A stretch of DNA of 64,000 bases from Stromatinia cepivora (taxonomy: Eukaryota > Ascomycota > Leotiomycetes > Helotiales > Sclerotiniaceae): the NCBI GenBank assembly GCA_014898415.1, contig RCTD01000020.1, positions 496,001 to 560,000 of the forward strand, read 5' to 3'. Made by a program: the position numbers and the translations under genes. Below, in pieces: positions 12,434 through 22,635 of this stretch. The notes under the pieces were generated by a model. It searched no databases. It was not told the origin of the DNA and was given only the letters and a program-made list of their open reading frames with translations. Every line of letters starts with the position of its first letter. The stretch's first letter is position 1.

Positions 12434-14415
12434 TCATATCTTCGTTTTCTTGGAAGACTGATTACCAACAGAATCTACCATAGCTCTCTTAGTCGACGTA
12501 GACACCGAAAGATCACTCGACGGACCATCACTCGAATCATCATCCAATTCTAAATCACTTTCGAACAATGAATCAAGAGAAGAGAGCCCACTGGAATCCG
12601 AGCCGGATCTAGCTCGTTTGGATGTATGAGCACCTATGAGGACAGCAGTCTCAGACTTTTGCCGGTGCGATTGTAGTCGAAGTGCGAAATTATTCATTGG
12701 ATTCCAATTCACTTGTTCGGAGATGAACTCCCATGCCGTGGCCCAGCATTGAGCATTGACTCGCAAGTCTTTGTGTTTTAATCGTAAGAAACGTCGCATG
12801 GCTTTGATGTCCTCGAGAAGTGCGTCGTCTGATCGTTTATCTTTATGATATGAAACTAGGATACCGGAGGCGACTAACTCTAATGGCGAGAAGGTGCGGA
12901 CATGATTGACATCCGGCTCCTTGAGAAAATCGGGGGCGGGATCAAATACCGAATCCTTCAAAAGTTTGTACCGACCATCTGCTAATTTGGTAGAAGATTT
13001 CTTGATCAGTGATTCAAACCTATCGAATACATCTTTGAAAGCGAGTTTGAGACTCATCGATATTGGTTCTGGATCTTCTAGAACACGCATAAGTGCTTGA
13101 GGACTGGCTTGGAGCGAAGGTACAGCTTTTTCTTTTCGACCATTTGTTTGTCCAGAAAGAACTTCTTGAATCATCGTAAATATGGTGAGAATAAGGCGGA
13201 ACCCCGATGCACGACTTTGCTTCGATACTAGTCGTTTATGAACCATGTTATTAACGTAGGTATCGGAGCACTTACAGTTAACCACCATAGCGTAATCATC
13301 CTCATATATTCGGGTGAACCTAGCCCATTCAGTGGACATTGCTCTCATTTTCTCGGCTGGCGATAAGGCAATTCCCCGCTGCACAAGCTGGAACATCGTT
13401 TCTTCGGTCTCTTGAGTCAGATGGTCATATTCATAGCAGCAAAAGACTTTCTCATCAAAGAATTTCTTCAATCCGTCCGGACAAATATTTCTGTCGCTGG
13501 TTGCTGTCACCACACCGTTGATAGTTGGATGACAATAATACCTATAATCATGATTAGGCGATTAACTAATTCGAAAGCTCAACTGCGACCAAGCCTTGCA
13601 CCAGTCTCAGAGTGAAATCCATGTTTAATTTAAATTGGATATTTTCCAACTCCACTTTATACACCCAGTCAATACGTACCATTTTTTCGGTGGATGTGAA
13701 CTGTCTATGAAGCCGATCTCCCCACTCATGAACTTATAAAGTGATGTCAGGCGTTGCTTCCCATCGACGCATATTCGCATGTGTTTCATCTCCTTTTGGC
13801 CATCTTTCAGCTTGTTGATTATTGTTTTGACATTAAGAACGATGGGAGGAATAAAATAGCCCACTTCATGAAGTCAGTAAGTAAACTTTACCATGGAATA
13901 GGCTTGGCGATCACTTACTTAAGATAGAAGTAATAAGAGTAGAAGCACGTACTTCGTCCCACACACTCGCTCTCTGGTAGTTTGGGTCTAATACTAGATT
14001 GCCCTTCACGATGGTATCTAGTTGGGGTGAGTATTGCGAACAGTATAGCCTATGTATGATACTAACTATAGAGCATTTTCAAAGATCTCTTTACGATCAT
14101 TGGAGTGGGAAGTTGTCGAACCTTGAACTCTGGAAACGTCAGTAAGCACCAGCGCAATACATCGCCAATCTGCTCACCTGGACAGACAAAATGTTCTACA
14201 CCATTAATAAAAACGAGGCCTTCAAATTTCCCATCCACGTATTCTGACTCTTCATCCTCCACGTCTACATCATCGAAAATATTATCCTCTGTGGCATCGG
14301 GTGAATCCGTTTGGACTGTCTGATCTCCGAAGTCTTCATCTTTTACTTTGTTCTCAACAGGCAACTCAGGCTTAATTGTTACGCTTGCCGTAGTGACAGA
14401 TTTAGAGTAGCTCAT
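12434..14415 (-). CDS. DUF262 (GmrSD/ParB-like nuclease fold) protein
   Basis: A six-exon gene of about 547 aa. My exons are 14178-14415, 14067-14129, 13919-14017, 13680-13863, 13276-13541 and 12434-13227; all junctions keep frame and use GT...AG. The N-terminal part carries the DUF262 signature: LDPNYQRASVWDE, then FIPPIVLNV, then ICVDGKQRLTSLYKFM with the D-G-x-Q-R motif at residue 167. This domain is related to the GmrS half of bacterial type IV restriction enzymes and to ParB/Srx folds; fungal members have no settled function. The C-terminal quarter is acidic and Ser/Asp-rich and ends in basic SSKKTKI, suggesting a nuclear protein. The last intron (13228-13275) is 48 nt, a multiple of three without stops, so its use is uncertain; retention would add 16 residues. 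An N-terminal acidic stretch (VDVEDEESEYVDG) precedes the domain. Confidence 0.8.
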
Positions 14416-15647
14416 CTTGATGTCTCACTCTGTTGCAATGTTGTTTTTTACAAGTCCTAAATCTAATACGACATTCAAATTTGGGGTACAAAACCAAATG
14501 CAAGAAAAATAACTCTAGCAGTTAGTGCAAAAGAGCCACCAACCGGACGCGCAGTCCAAGAAGCGAAGAGGTAGAAACACTATGATGTAGTCATGTGACG
14601 TAGTGCCGAAGATTGCGGACAGCAAGTGGCGTGATGTTTGGGATGGATTGTGATATTATACTAAAATGAGGGTTAATAACAACATCATCGCGTGGAAAAG
14701 GGGTAAAGCGATGAGCCTATAGGATCTGCAGCACTTGCATCCTTGCCTGTGTCGCGCCAACACAGGAAACACGAACATGTTTTGAGACACTACTAGAGCA
14801 GTGCTGGAGTCGATTTACCGATACCTAGCTGATATCTAGAAGCAGTTATGGCAGCCTTGCGATGCACACACCTGCCGCTTAGCATAGTTATGCGCGATGG
14901 AGACAGACGTAGAGATCTGAACAAAGGTAATATGGGGTAATGAATGTCATGAATTTTGGATAACTCACAATCTATTGTACAAGTCGTGATGATGCTTTTT
15001 CAATGGTAATGATTGGATGTTGATTGCCACTTTATCACAAGAAAAGTGTGTGTTTGTTGGACATAACCAAAGTGGTGGGTCTCAGAGCGAGCGGATGAGG
15101 AAGGTGGGGTGCATTTAGTCTAACTTTATTTGGATTAGTCTTTTGGACGTCTAAATCCCAGGCTTTCAATATTCGGAAATCTAGGGATCACTGGTTACTA
15201 TTGAACATTTCAAATGGATTTGATCTTCCAAGTAACGTTGATATTGAAAGAAATTCAAGTTCTCGAGGGAGGTCAGATATCAAATGATGTTAAAGATAAA
15301 AATTCCTTCATTGTCTAGGATGAGGCAAAATCTTTTCAGATTCTCTGAGATTTGCAGAAGTTCTACATTGCTAACGTTTAAAAGACTTCATTACCACTAA
15401 CATATTTCATACACCCAGAGTATTATTTACAAAAGAAATATGCTGTAGTGCCTGAAGGGCAAGTCTGATTATGCTTCCGACAGTCCCATGGCTCCTATCC
15501 CAGTTTTGGCGAGCTCAATGTACAAGAGGAAATGAGGGCGATACGCCAGAGCCCAGGACGAGATATGAGATAAGTAGATGAAATGAATCGAACAGCATTG
15601 TATACAATATCCTGGTAAAACACCTTGAACTCCACCTTGAAGTCCTT
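14416..15647. other. Intergenic region, no gene seen
   Basis: About 1.2 kb between the start of the DUF262 gene and the end of ipi1. No open frame of useful length occurs on either strand. It should contain the DUF262 promoter and the ipi1 3' UTR. Confidence 0.5.
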
Positions 15648-16746
15648 TTATTGGGTATCATCAACGCCACTATAATCATTCATACCATCCCGTAGAACTT
15701 TTGTGAGGACCGCTGCAGCTCTGCCAGCTTCACCTGCTTCTCTTTTAGCATGCTCTACTCCCGTGACCACATCTGCCTGAAATCTTTTGTGAAAAACTCT
15801 TTGACGATCTTCCCGGTCAATGTACATTTCTCCTTCTTCGTCCCTGGATGACCCAAATAGATTGAGATGCGCATATGCGTTTGCCCTTGAAGGTATCATA
15901 TGTCGCTCGACATCGAAAAGTGGAAAGTGATTACCACCTGTTGTTGGCTGCGCAAGCATTTCTGGTTCCATAAGGCCAGCCTTAAGAAACTGGGAAAGCA
16001 CCAATAGTTGTCTTGGAAGAGTTTTTCCCGACTTCTCAAAGCTAGCCCTACTTATTCCAAAGCTAACTCTACTTGCAGACGTCCATTTCGACGTTGCGCT
16101 GCTCGTAGTCCAGCCTATCATTGACATGAAACTTTTCAACGTTTTCACCCACCCACCTGGACATGAAACCACATCATCCCCCGCAACTTGAAGAAGCCAT
16201 TCTAACACAGACAAAGCATCGACACGAATCTCTGTAGCCAAATGCGTCATACCAGCTCTTGTGTATAGTAAGGCGGATTCTACTCGATCACCAATATCCG
16301 CAGGTGGCAGAAGTCGGAGAAATTTGAGAAGCTGTGATCGCACAGAGGCATTTCCATCGAGGATTAGAGGTAGGAGTTTCGGGAGGATAACAGCGGTTGG
16401 GAGAGGTATTGGTTCGTTCACAGGTTGTGAAGAGAGTTGCGTTGTAAGATATGAGAGCGCATCCTTTCGTTGAGTGTCCGACTTTGAACTCGATGCCAAT
16501 GAAAGATAATGAGTAAATTGCGCAACATTTGAAGGCGCAGAAGTTGTGAGAGATTGCTGGTTTACGACAATTGATTTGGACTTGAAACTGGTGTCTGTAA
16601 AGTTGTCGGCCTTCGCCTTGGTTTTGCCCACTCGAAGTTTTGCTTTCTAGGAAGATTGAGTTAATTATGTTTAAAAGAAAATAGAATGAAATTCATACCT
16701 GGAAGTCTTTCTTCTTTTCCTTCTTTTTCCTCGCGCTTGAACCCAT
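15648..16746 (-). CDS. ipi1: Pre-rRNA-processing protein IPI1
   Basis: Encodes a 348-aa protein of the IPI1/TEX10 family, part of the nuclear Rix1 (IPI1-IPI2-IPI3) complex that acts in ITS2 processing and late 60S pre-ribosome maturation. Exon 1 is 16699-16746 (MGSSARKKKEKKKDFQ, a strongly basic N-terminus) and exon 2 is 15648-16646, with a 52-nt intron. Family features include the KAKLRVGKTKAKADNFTDTSFKSK block right after the intron, the HxLSLASSSKSDTQRKDALSYL helical-repeat start, and the segment RVDALSVLEWLL followed by a GGWVKTLKSF block. Length agrees with fungal relatives. The gene is divergent from the roadblock/LC7 gene with 174 bp between the two ATGs, so the promoters must be shared or overlapping. 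Confidence 0.88.
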
Positions 16747-16920
16747 CGCGAATGAATTAAAGTTACAAGAAATGATGTCTTCCAAATACTTTGGAGCTTG
16801 TGAAATAAAAAAGTTCCAAAAGGAATAGCTACGGAATTTAGTTCTGCCGCCCCCCGATGGGTGGACCGTTTAGCATTGTTTACGCCCAGCTCACTGCACT
16901 GCAAATCTGCATCAACAAGT
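16747..16920. promoter_or_regulatory. Compact bidirectional promoter, ipi1 / roadblock gene
   Basis: Only 174 bp lie between the divergent start codons of ipi1 and the roadblock/LC7 gene. The stretch includes a GC-rich core near 16850-16862 (CCGCCCCCCGATGG). No specific factor site is claimed. Confidence 0.6.
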
Positions 16921-17439
16921 ATGGCGCAAATGACCGACCAAATTACTGTACGTTATATTGAAGCTACATTTGTGAGAATATATTCTAATAATAACTTAAG
17001 GGCAGCGGCGCAGAAGCTCTGGCAGAGACTCTAGCACGACTATCCAAGAAACCTGGGGTACAGGCGACACTGGTGCTTGAAGCCTCTAGTGGTACAATTA
17101 TTCAGAACTCGGGATCGTTTTCAGCGTTTCGTTCAACCTCTAGATCAAACAATGCTGGTGTTGCGACTGATGATTCGAGCGCGACGGCCAACACAGAGAG
17201 CCAGGGCATCGAAGAATTAGCTTCTATGATCTGGAGTTTTGTGAAATCGGCAGGAGGACTTGTGCACGGATTGGATGTTGAGGTTCGTCGAAATTGAATT
17301 ATGATACATAAATGGCGTATTGACGTAGCTCTAGGATGAGGTTAGACTACTGCGCCTTCGAACGAAGAAACACGAGCTTGTGATTGTTCCAGACCCAAAA
17401 TACATACTCGTTGTGGTACACGAAACACCCCCAGCCTAA
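16921..17439 (+). CDS. Roadblock/LC7-domain protein (dynein light chain type)
   Basis: Encodes a 137-aa protein from exons 16921-16947, 17001-17282 and 17335-17439. After MAQMTDQIT the sequence GSGAEALAETLARLSKKPGV begins a roadblock/LC7 fold: helix 1, then ATLVLEASSGTIIQNSGSF, a polar insertion rich in Ser/Asn/Thr, a second helix IEELASMIWSFVKSAGGLVHG, and the C-terminal strands LLRLRTKKHELVIVPDPKYILVVVH. Roadblock proteins act in cytoplasmic dynein or in Ragulator-like scaffolds; which applies here cannot be read from sequence. It is longer than the roughly 100-aa core because of the central insertion. Introns are 53 and 52 nt. The two 3' exons are short, so the ends rest on fold continuity and frame. 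Confidence 0.8.
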
Positions 17440-17685
17440 AGGGGAACCGCAGGTGGAGTTTGATTTCATGGATACCGTTGTGGAAAGGCGTTCAATACCC
17501 ACGGAGCATTTTACGGCGTTTGTATTTACGACGAGATGAGGTTTTAATGACATTAATCATGCGAAAATTGTTCGCTCCTATTGATGCTCGGTGCGGGTGT
17601 GTGATTCATTTCGCACCTCGCTAGATCAATACATTCCAGACTAGTGATATTTACAAAAGTCTGGATGACTGGAGGACGAGGGAGA

Positions 17686-18249
17686 TCAATTTGAGATAGG
17701 CACCTTGAAGTCAGGAGCGATCTCGTGAGAATTCGGCATGGACATACAAAATTCTACAAGGCCATGAGTTCCTAGATTAGGCCTAGTAGGAAATGTAACC
17801 TTCGGGATAAACACCGAGAAGTCTAGGCCATACAAGTCTACACTACCTTCGGATGACACACAATTCGATACTTGGTTTGCATTTGAAAATTGGGGTGACA
17901 TTCGTCGGAACTTTCAATATAATATTTGATGTAGAACTGAACAACAAAATGAAATATTTACAACCAAACAGCTAAGATTTACAAGGGGAAGCTTACCCGC
18001 ATGCTTTGCAGCTTTCTATTCTATTATGTATAGAATTTGAACCATACGCATTTTGAATTTTGAATTTGGTTTAATGGAAGATTTCCCGCTGAAGATATCA
18101 TCGAGGAGTGACAGCAGCGGTTCCTTCAAGTTACTCTCCTCCGAGGGCCCAGGCCGATGACCCAGCTTCAATCTCACGAATTCGCATTCTGCAAGCTTAT
18201 CTCTACACAAATAACTCGAAGCACTAGATAGCTCCAGTACTGTTGACAT
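17686..18249 (-). CDS. Possible small spliced gene, function unknown
   Basis: Two protein-like segments lie in tandem on the minus strand. The first begins at ATG 18249 (MSTVLELSSASSYLCRDKLA...) and looks coding through KPLLSLLDDIFSGKSS-like sequence (it reads EPLLSLLDDIFSGKSSIKPN) to about 18040. The second, about 17686-17900, contains VDLYGLDFSVFIPKVTFP and LVEFCMSMPNSHEIAPDF. A plausible donor (GTAAGC near 17997) and acceptor (TTGTTCAG near 17940) lie between them, but I could not find a junction set that is clean in all frames. It may be a real gene with a misread exon or a decaying one. No family is recognised. Confidence 0.3.
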
Positions 18250-18415
18250 GAAGAAATACTGCTTAACATACCATATTTTATCCCGGGTGCCGCGTTGCTA
18301 CATCGTGCATCCTCCTAGTTGCATGACGCATTGAACGATCCCCATTCAGGTTATGTGTCGCGATTGATTGAAAAACATCTGTCCCTATAAATCAAGCGAG
18401 CTCCACAACAGCCAA

Positions 18416-19077
18416 CTATCTAAGATTGCATGGTTCGGTATTATAGGCATTATGATTTATGATAACATGTGCGTCAATTTCCACATCATTTATGCGAGAC
18501 CATAGATATCCGAATTTCCCGATGACTCGTAAGCATTCCAAGGCTTTAACATGGCCAGAGAAATCCTTACGCGAGCCGGCGGCTATGGTAGTATCATTGG
18601 TCTTTCGGACCTCGGTATTGTTTTCTATTATTATCATAGCAGCAGTTCGCAACCAGAGAGATGTCTTTCTGAAGATGGCGCCCGATCGAAAATGTTTATG
18701 GTTGCAAATCGTTTTGTGGTACTGCATTGACAGCTTCTGCTATCTTCTCAAGTTCTTAAAATTTCCTCTCAGCGATGACAGGATCTGATTCTGACATTAA
18801 CACACCCAATTCTCCTAGGATATTAATCAACGAAATTGTATTCTCGACTCCTTCACCTATAAACGAAGCATAGCCCTACAACACGGTACGCCAGTAGCTT
18901 GTTCTTGCGGAATTGTGGCAAAGTTGAGAGTTCCATATGAATATGCACATACTTCGTTTAATTCATAGAAAAGAGTGGGAATTATACGTACTGGTTATTT
19001 GTATTGCGGGATACGATTTATAATATCTTTGGAGCTAGGAGCATGATACTTACTGGTGCGCAGTCGGTTACGTACAT
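18416..19077 (-). pseudogene. Probable decaying spliced gene, family unknown
   Basis: A start-like exon MYVTDCAP (19054-19077) is followed by a canonical GTAAGT donor. An acceptor TTGTAG at 18879-18877 then leads in phase 0 into GYASFIGEGVENTISLINIL and GELGVLMSESDPVIAERKF. The frame then meets a TAA, yet the sequence immediately after in the same frame (ELEKIAEAVNAVPQND) is still protein-like. Further downstream, in a different frame, ALECLRVIGKFGYLWSRIND and VEIDAHVIINH (about 18450-18560) again look coding. Either extra introns are present (a GTGTGTT donor upstream of the TAA could remove it) or the gene is broken. Not recognised. Confidence 0.4.
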
Positions 19078-19645
19078 GGGAATGACACGATCGACATGTA
19101 TGTTTGCTCATATATTTTGATTCCTGCTGAATATGAGAGATGTTGGAGAGGGGGGATGGCAAGATGAGTTGCGGAATCTTGTGTTTCGACAGTGGTCATT
19201 TATACGGCCCTCTGTGGTATAAAGCAACTTCCTGACTGACTTAATCTGTTGCTATGATATACTTCTCTTTGCGGTCTTGAAAAATTGACCAGTTTTTATT
19301 CTCATTATTGCAATTAAATGGTACACAGGAACCAACCATCATCAGTCTCAGCCTGCGCGATCGAAAAGAACTCAATCTAGTTCGATTAGCCCAACACTTT
19401 AACCACCGCCCACGTAAATTCCGGCCTCATAATGTCATATGTTCCCCGTCTCTACTGCCAAAAGGCGCAACTACTAGTCTCCTTTTCTTCATTTTGATAA
19501 TTATCACGAGTATAGCCTCTTCATCCAAGTCGTGGTTAGCAAACTCAACTCTCTTGATTTCTCCCACACGTACATCGATCACCACGTCTCAGATCGCAAA
19601 ATCGTATAAGCCCAGCCATCGGGGCATTGTTTTTACGATTCTTTC

Positions 19646-20104
19646 ATGGCGGGTTTTGCAATCATGCCCGAATATACAGGAGCTAGAAATAACTGCTCTA
19701 CATATTTCCGCCCCATAACAGCATGTCTGGGTACCCTCCCCATGATCTTCATACTCCTTTGGCCTACAAAAACGATATTGGTGGCTATGTTAGCCCTTAG
19801 TCTTGGGCTTGTGTTTGGAGTTGCTACTTCGCTTGATTTAGATGATACTGCTCGACCCTGATTGGATCTTTACGGAGAGTTTCTTTAGTGGATGGATGTA
19901 ATGGCAATTGTGTGGTATTTCTTTGCTATTCTGGCAATAACGGTTTACCTGATTTGGGAGGGGATGTATTTGATTGTGAGTGGTGGGCGACGGCGGGGAA
20001 GTAGAGGGGACGGGAAGAAAAGGAGCGGGGGGTGGATAGTTGTTTTGAAATGGAGGTTTATTCTCCTTTTCTCAAAACAACTTCATGAACATTCTATTCC
20101 ACTG
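19646..20104 (+). pseudogene. Relict membrane-protein C-terminus with two in-frame stops
   Basis: One reading frame carries two membrane-like stretches, PMIFILLWPTKTILVAMLAL continuing LSLGLVFGVATSL (about 19735-19835) and MAIVWYFFAILAITVYLIWE (about 19900-19960). They are interrupted by TGA at 19859-19861 and TAG at 19886-19888 in the same frame, with no splice signals able to remove them. Both stops could come from TGG (Trp) by a G-to-A change, which would fit repeat-induced point mutation or simple decay. The layout resembles C-terminal membrane domains of large ascomycete families of unknown function, but I do not assign a family. Confidence 0.45.
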
Positions 20105-20107
20105 TGA

Positions 20108-22635
20108 ACCCGGTGTCACTATTTTATAATAATCCATCTTTGGCATTTTGTAATATATATTTAAACGTTAATATTGAAATCTTATCTCAATAATGTCCAC
20201 AAACATACATTTAAACCCAGCCACTGAGTGATTGTCGTCCAATAAAACAAGAGGATAGCAAATAAATATCCTATTTGAGCTTGGACATCCACAACTTCTT
20301 ACCCAAACAGTTGAAGCGAGTATTAACTAGTATCTGGGTGAACTAGAATGCTGAAAATGTACCATTTGAAAAGTTAAGAGGATATAAACTGATATCCGAC
20401 CTGAGCTGGAAAGGTATGGTTCGTGTTCATTTAAAGATCCATTAAAATCGATTGTCTATAAAGATTCTTAACGAAAATGATTGTTTTTACGGTCTCGCAT
20501 CTTGGTCTTAACTAGCAGTAAGAGGGATCGATCTACAGCTGCATCATTGCAGACTGCTGGAATGAAGATAGTGCGCCCCTCTACAAAGCCTATTATGGGG
20601 GACTGTGATATTCTGCTATTGATATTTGATCTATCGAGATATCCCGCCAAGAGCATCGTGGTGGGGGTGTCACAACCGGATGAGGGAACGAAGACAAATA
20701 TGACAGATTCACCACGGCTAGCGCTTGCCAAATGACGAGGTATCACCAGCATGGACACATAGCAGGATCTTGATTGACCAACTTTCCTTATACATGGGAA
20801 GATAATGGAGGATTGAAAACGTTCGGAAAAGGGGGTACACAACGAGAGACATCATGTGAGATGGGAAATGAAATGGCAGTGCAGATAATGCCAAGCTAAG
20901 TGACGGTAGGTCTCTAAGACAGATTCATGGGGACTGTTTCAGCCTAACCAGACTCAAAGGTTTACTATCCACCCCACGTTGTAAGAGCGGCTCCATTATT
21001 TAGTATACAATTCTTGGGAGGTCTGGGGGCATTGTACGTGTAGTGGGTGTCCACGAGTCTTGAGTAACACAGCTTCTCCGAACTTCTCTCCATGGATGCA
21101 GTCAGATCTAGCATCCTTTCGTTCAGCATACCAAACTCTTTTTGATACTGCTACTTCCTGAGTCGAAGAATATCAGAATATGTTATTTGGGGACTCATTT
21201 TTATTGAGTACTTTATCATGATGTTGTAAATTGTATTGTTGTTTTGCCAACTTCAAAACAGAACCGAACATTTACCGGAATGCATGCAAAAGGTTGAGAT
21301 TGATCATAGCTTCAAGACAATCCACCCTGAGCCACCCACGAACTCGACTAGAGTCAGATCTGGTTGTTTTTTCTGATAATTAAATATAAAACAATATACA
21401 AAGCCTTGAATGTTTCAGGAGCTGACAGCGACGGAAAGAATTGATCCCTCAATTAAAGGGAGGCTGGTAGATGGTGCAGAGTGGCTTCTGCTTCTGCAGA
21501 CTGCTAAAGTCCAGTCAGCTGAGCCTTACTCCGTACTCAGTACAGACAGAGAGAAGTAAATGAAAGCTTGATAGTGGTTATCAAAATAACTCTGTCTGAG
21601 GTTGGAAGTACTGTATACAGTACTTCTGTACGCCATGCCATATGAAAGACACGAAGTAACCTTACTTGTTTGTATCCCCACGTCTTAAATGAAACATCAA
21701 ATCTATTTTCCGATAAACCGAAGCATAAACAACAAGCACAACAACAATCAACAAACGCGAGAAATGATCGAATAAGCTTGCCAGAGATGAGGTTCGTACA
21801 ACAATTTCTACACATCTTGAACCATGGCCGGGACCAGCAAAAATAGATTATAAGATCCAGAATCATTGTGACACACCTAGTAAGTCTAGAGGAGGTAGGT
21901 ATGTACGGAGGACCTAGTAAGGGTAAGCTCATTAGTTCAAGGTAGGACGCAGCTGTCACTAATCCTTAATTAACCCCACCTTTCTTTGACGACCCTTTTT
22001 TTTCCACATGTCACTCTGCTGGTGCAGTACCCACACAACAACTTCCTCCATCACAGCAATTCATCTTCATATACACTAATGCAATCAATCTATAATCTAT
22101 ACATACGGGGGACTTGTACATCAGTGGTATTATAATTTATTATGTGCCGTCACCGATACAGATCATGAATTCTTGCTTAGCCATGCATTCTATCATCATC
22201 CACTACCTTGGAAGATTGGAAAAAAGAGAGATATGATTGATGCATACATAGCTTACCCTCCACTACCTGCCTACATGCTGCACTACATAACAAATCTGCA
22301 ACTGTTATTGCACGATTTTGGGATTCGGAACACATTCCGAGCAATAAAACTTCTTGTATCTCTGCTTTTTGGTACATACATAAAGGATTCTATATGAATT
22401 CACTCGCACAAGTACTTTTTATTACATCAGTTTGGTCACCTTACTCTTACTATAACGCTCTTATATGCAGAGGCCCGCATATCAGCTTGTCAACATAACT
22501 GGCTCCTCATTCGTATCCAATTCTATTGCTTCTTACATTTATCTTCTGCTATACCTAATCGCGTTTGCTGCATGCTGATCGATCTGATGACCATTAATAT
22601 ATTACTAGACAGCAGCTTTTCTTTTCACTTCCAAG
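20108..22635. other. Gene-poor region
   Basis: No supported gene. Open frames at 20481-20735 (plus) and 21537-21959 (minus) lack domain-like composition and good start context. A 22-bp perfect palindrome lies at 21605-21626 (annotated separately). The last 200 bp are presumably the promoter and leader of the next gene. Confidence 0.45.
21605..21626. repeat. 22-bp perfect palindrome
   Basis: The sequence GAAGTACTGTATACAGTACT followed by TC reads the same on both strands, centred on TATA. It is isolated from recognisable genes and is flanked by other GTAC-rich sequence (CCGTACTCAGTACAGAC near 21531-21547). It could be a site for a dimeric DNA-binding protein or a chance or mobile-element remnant. 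Confidence 0.85.

Noticed and set aside
20481..20735. 84-codon plus frame
   Set aside because: Composition is mildly protein-like but no start, splice or family evidence.
21537..21959. 140-codon minus-strand frame with Cys-rich stretch
   Set aside because: Composition is irregular and no homology or start context supports it.
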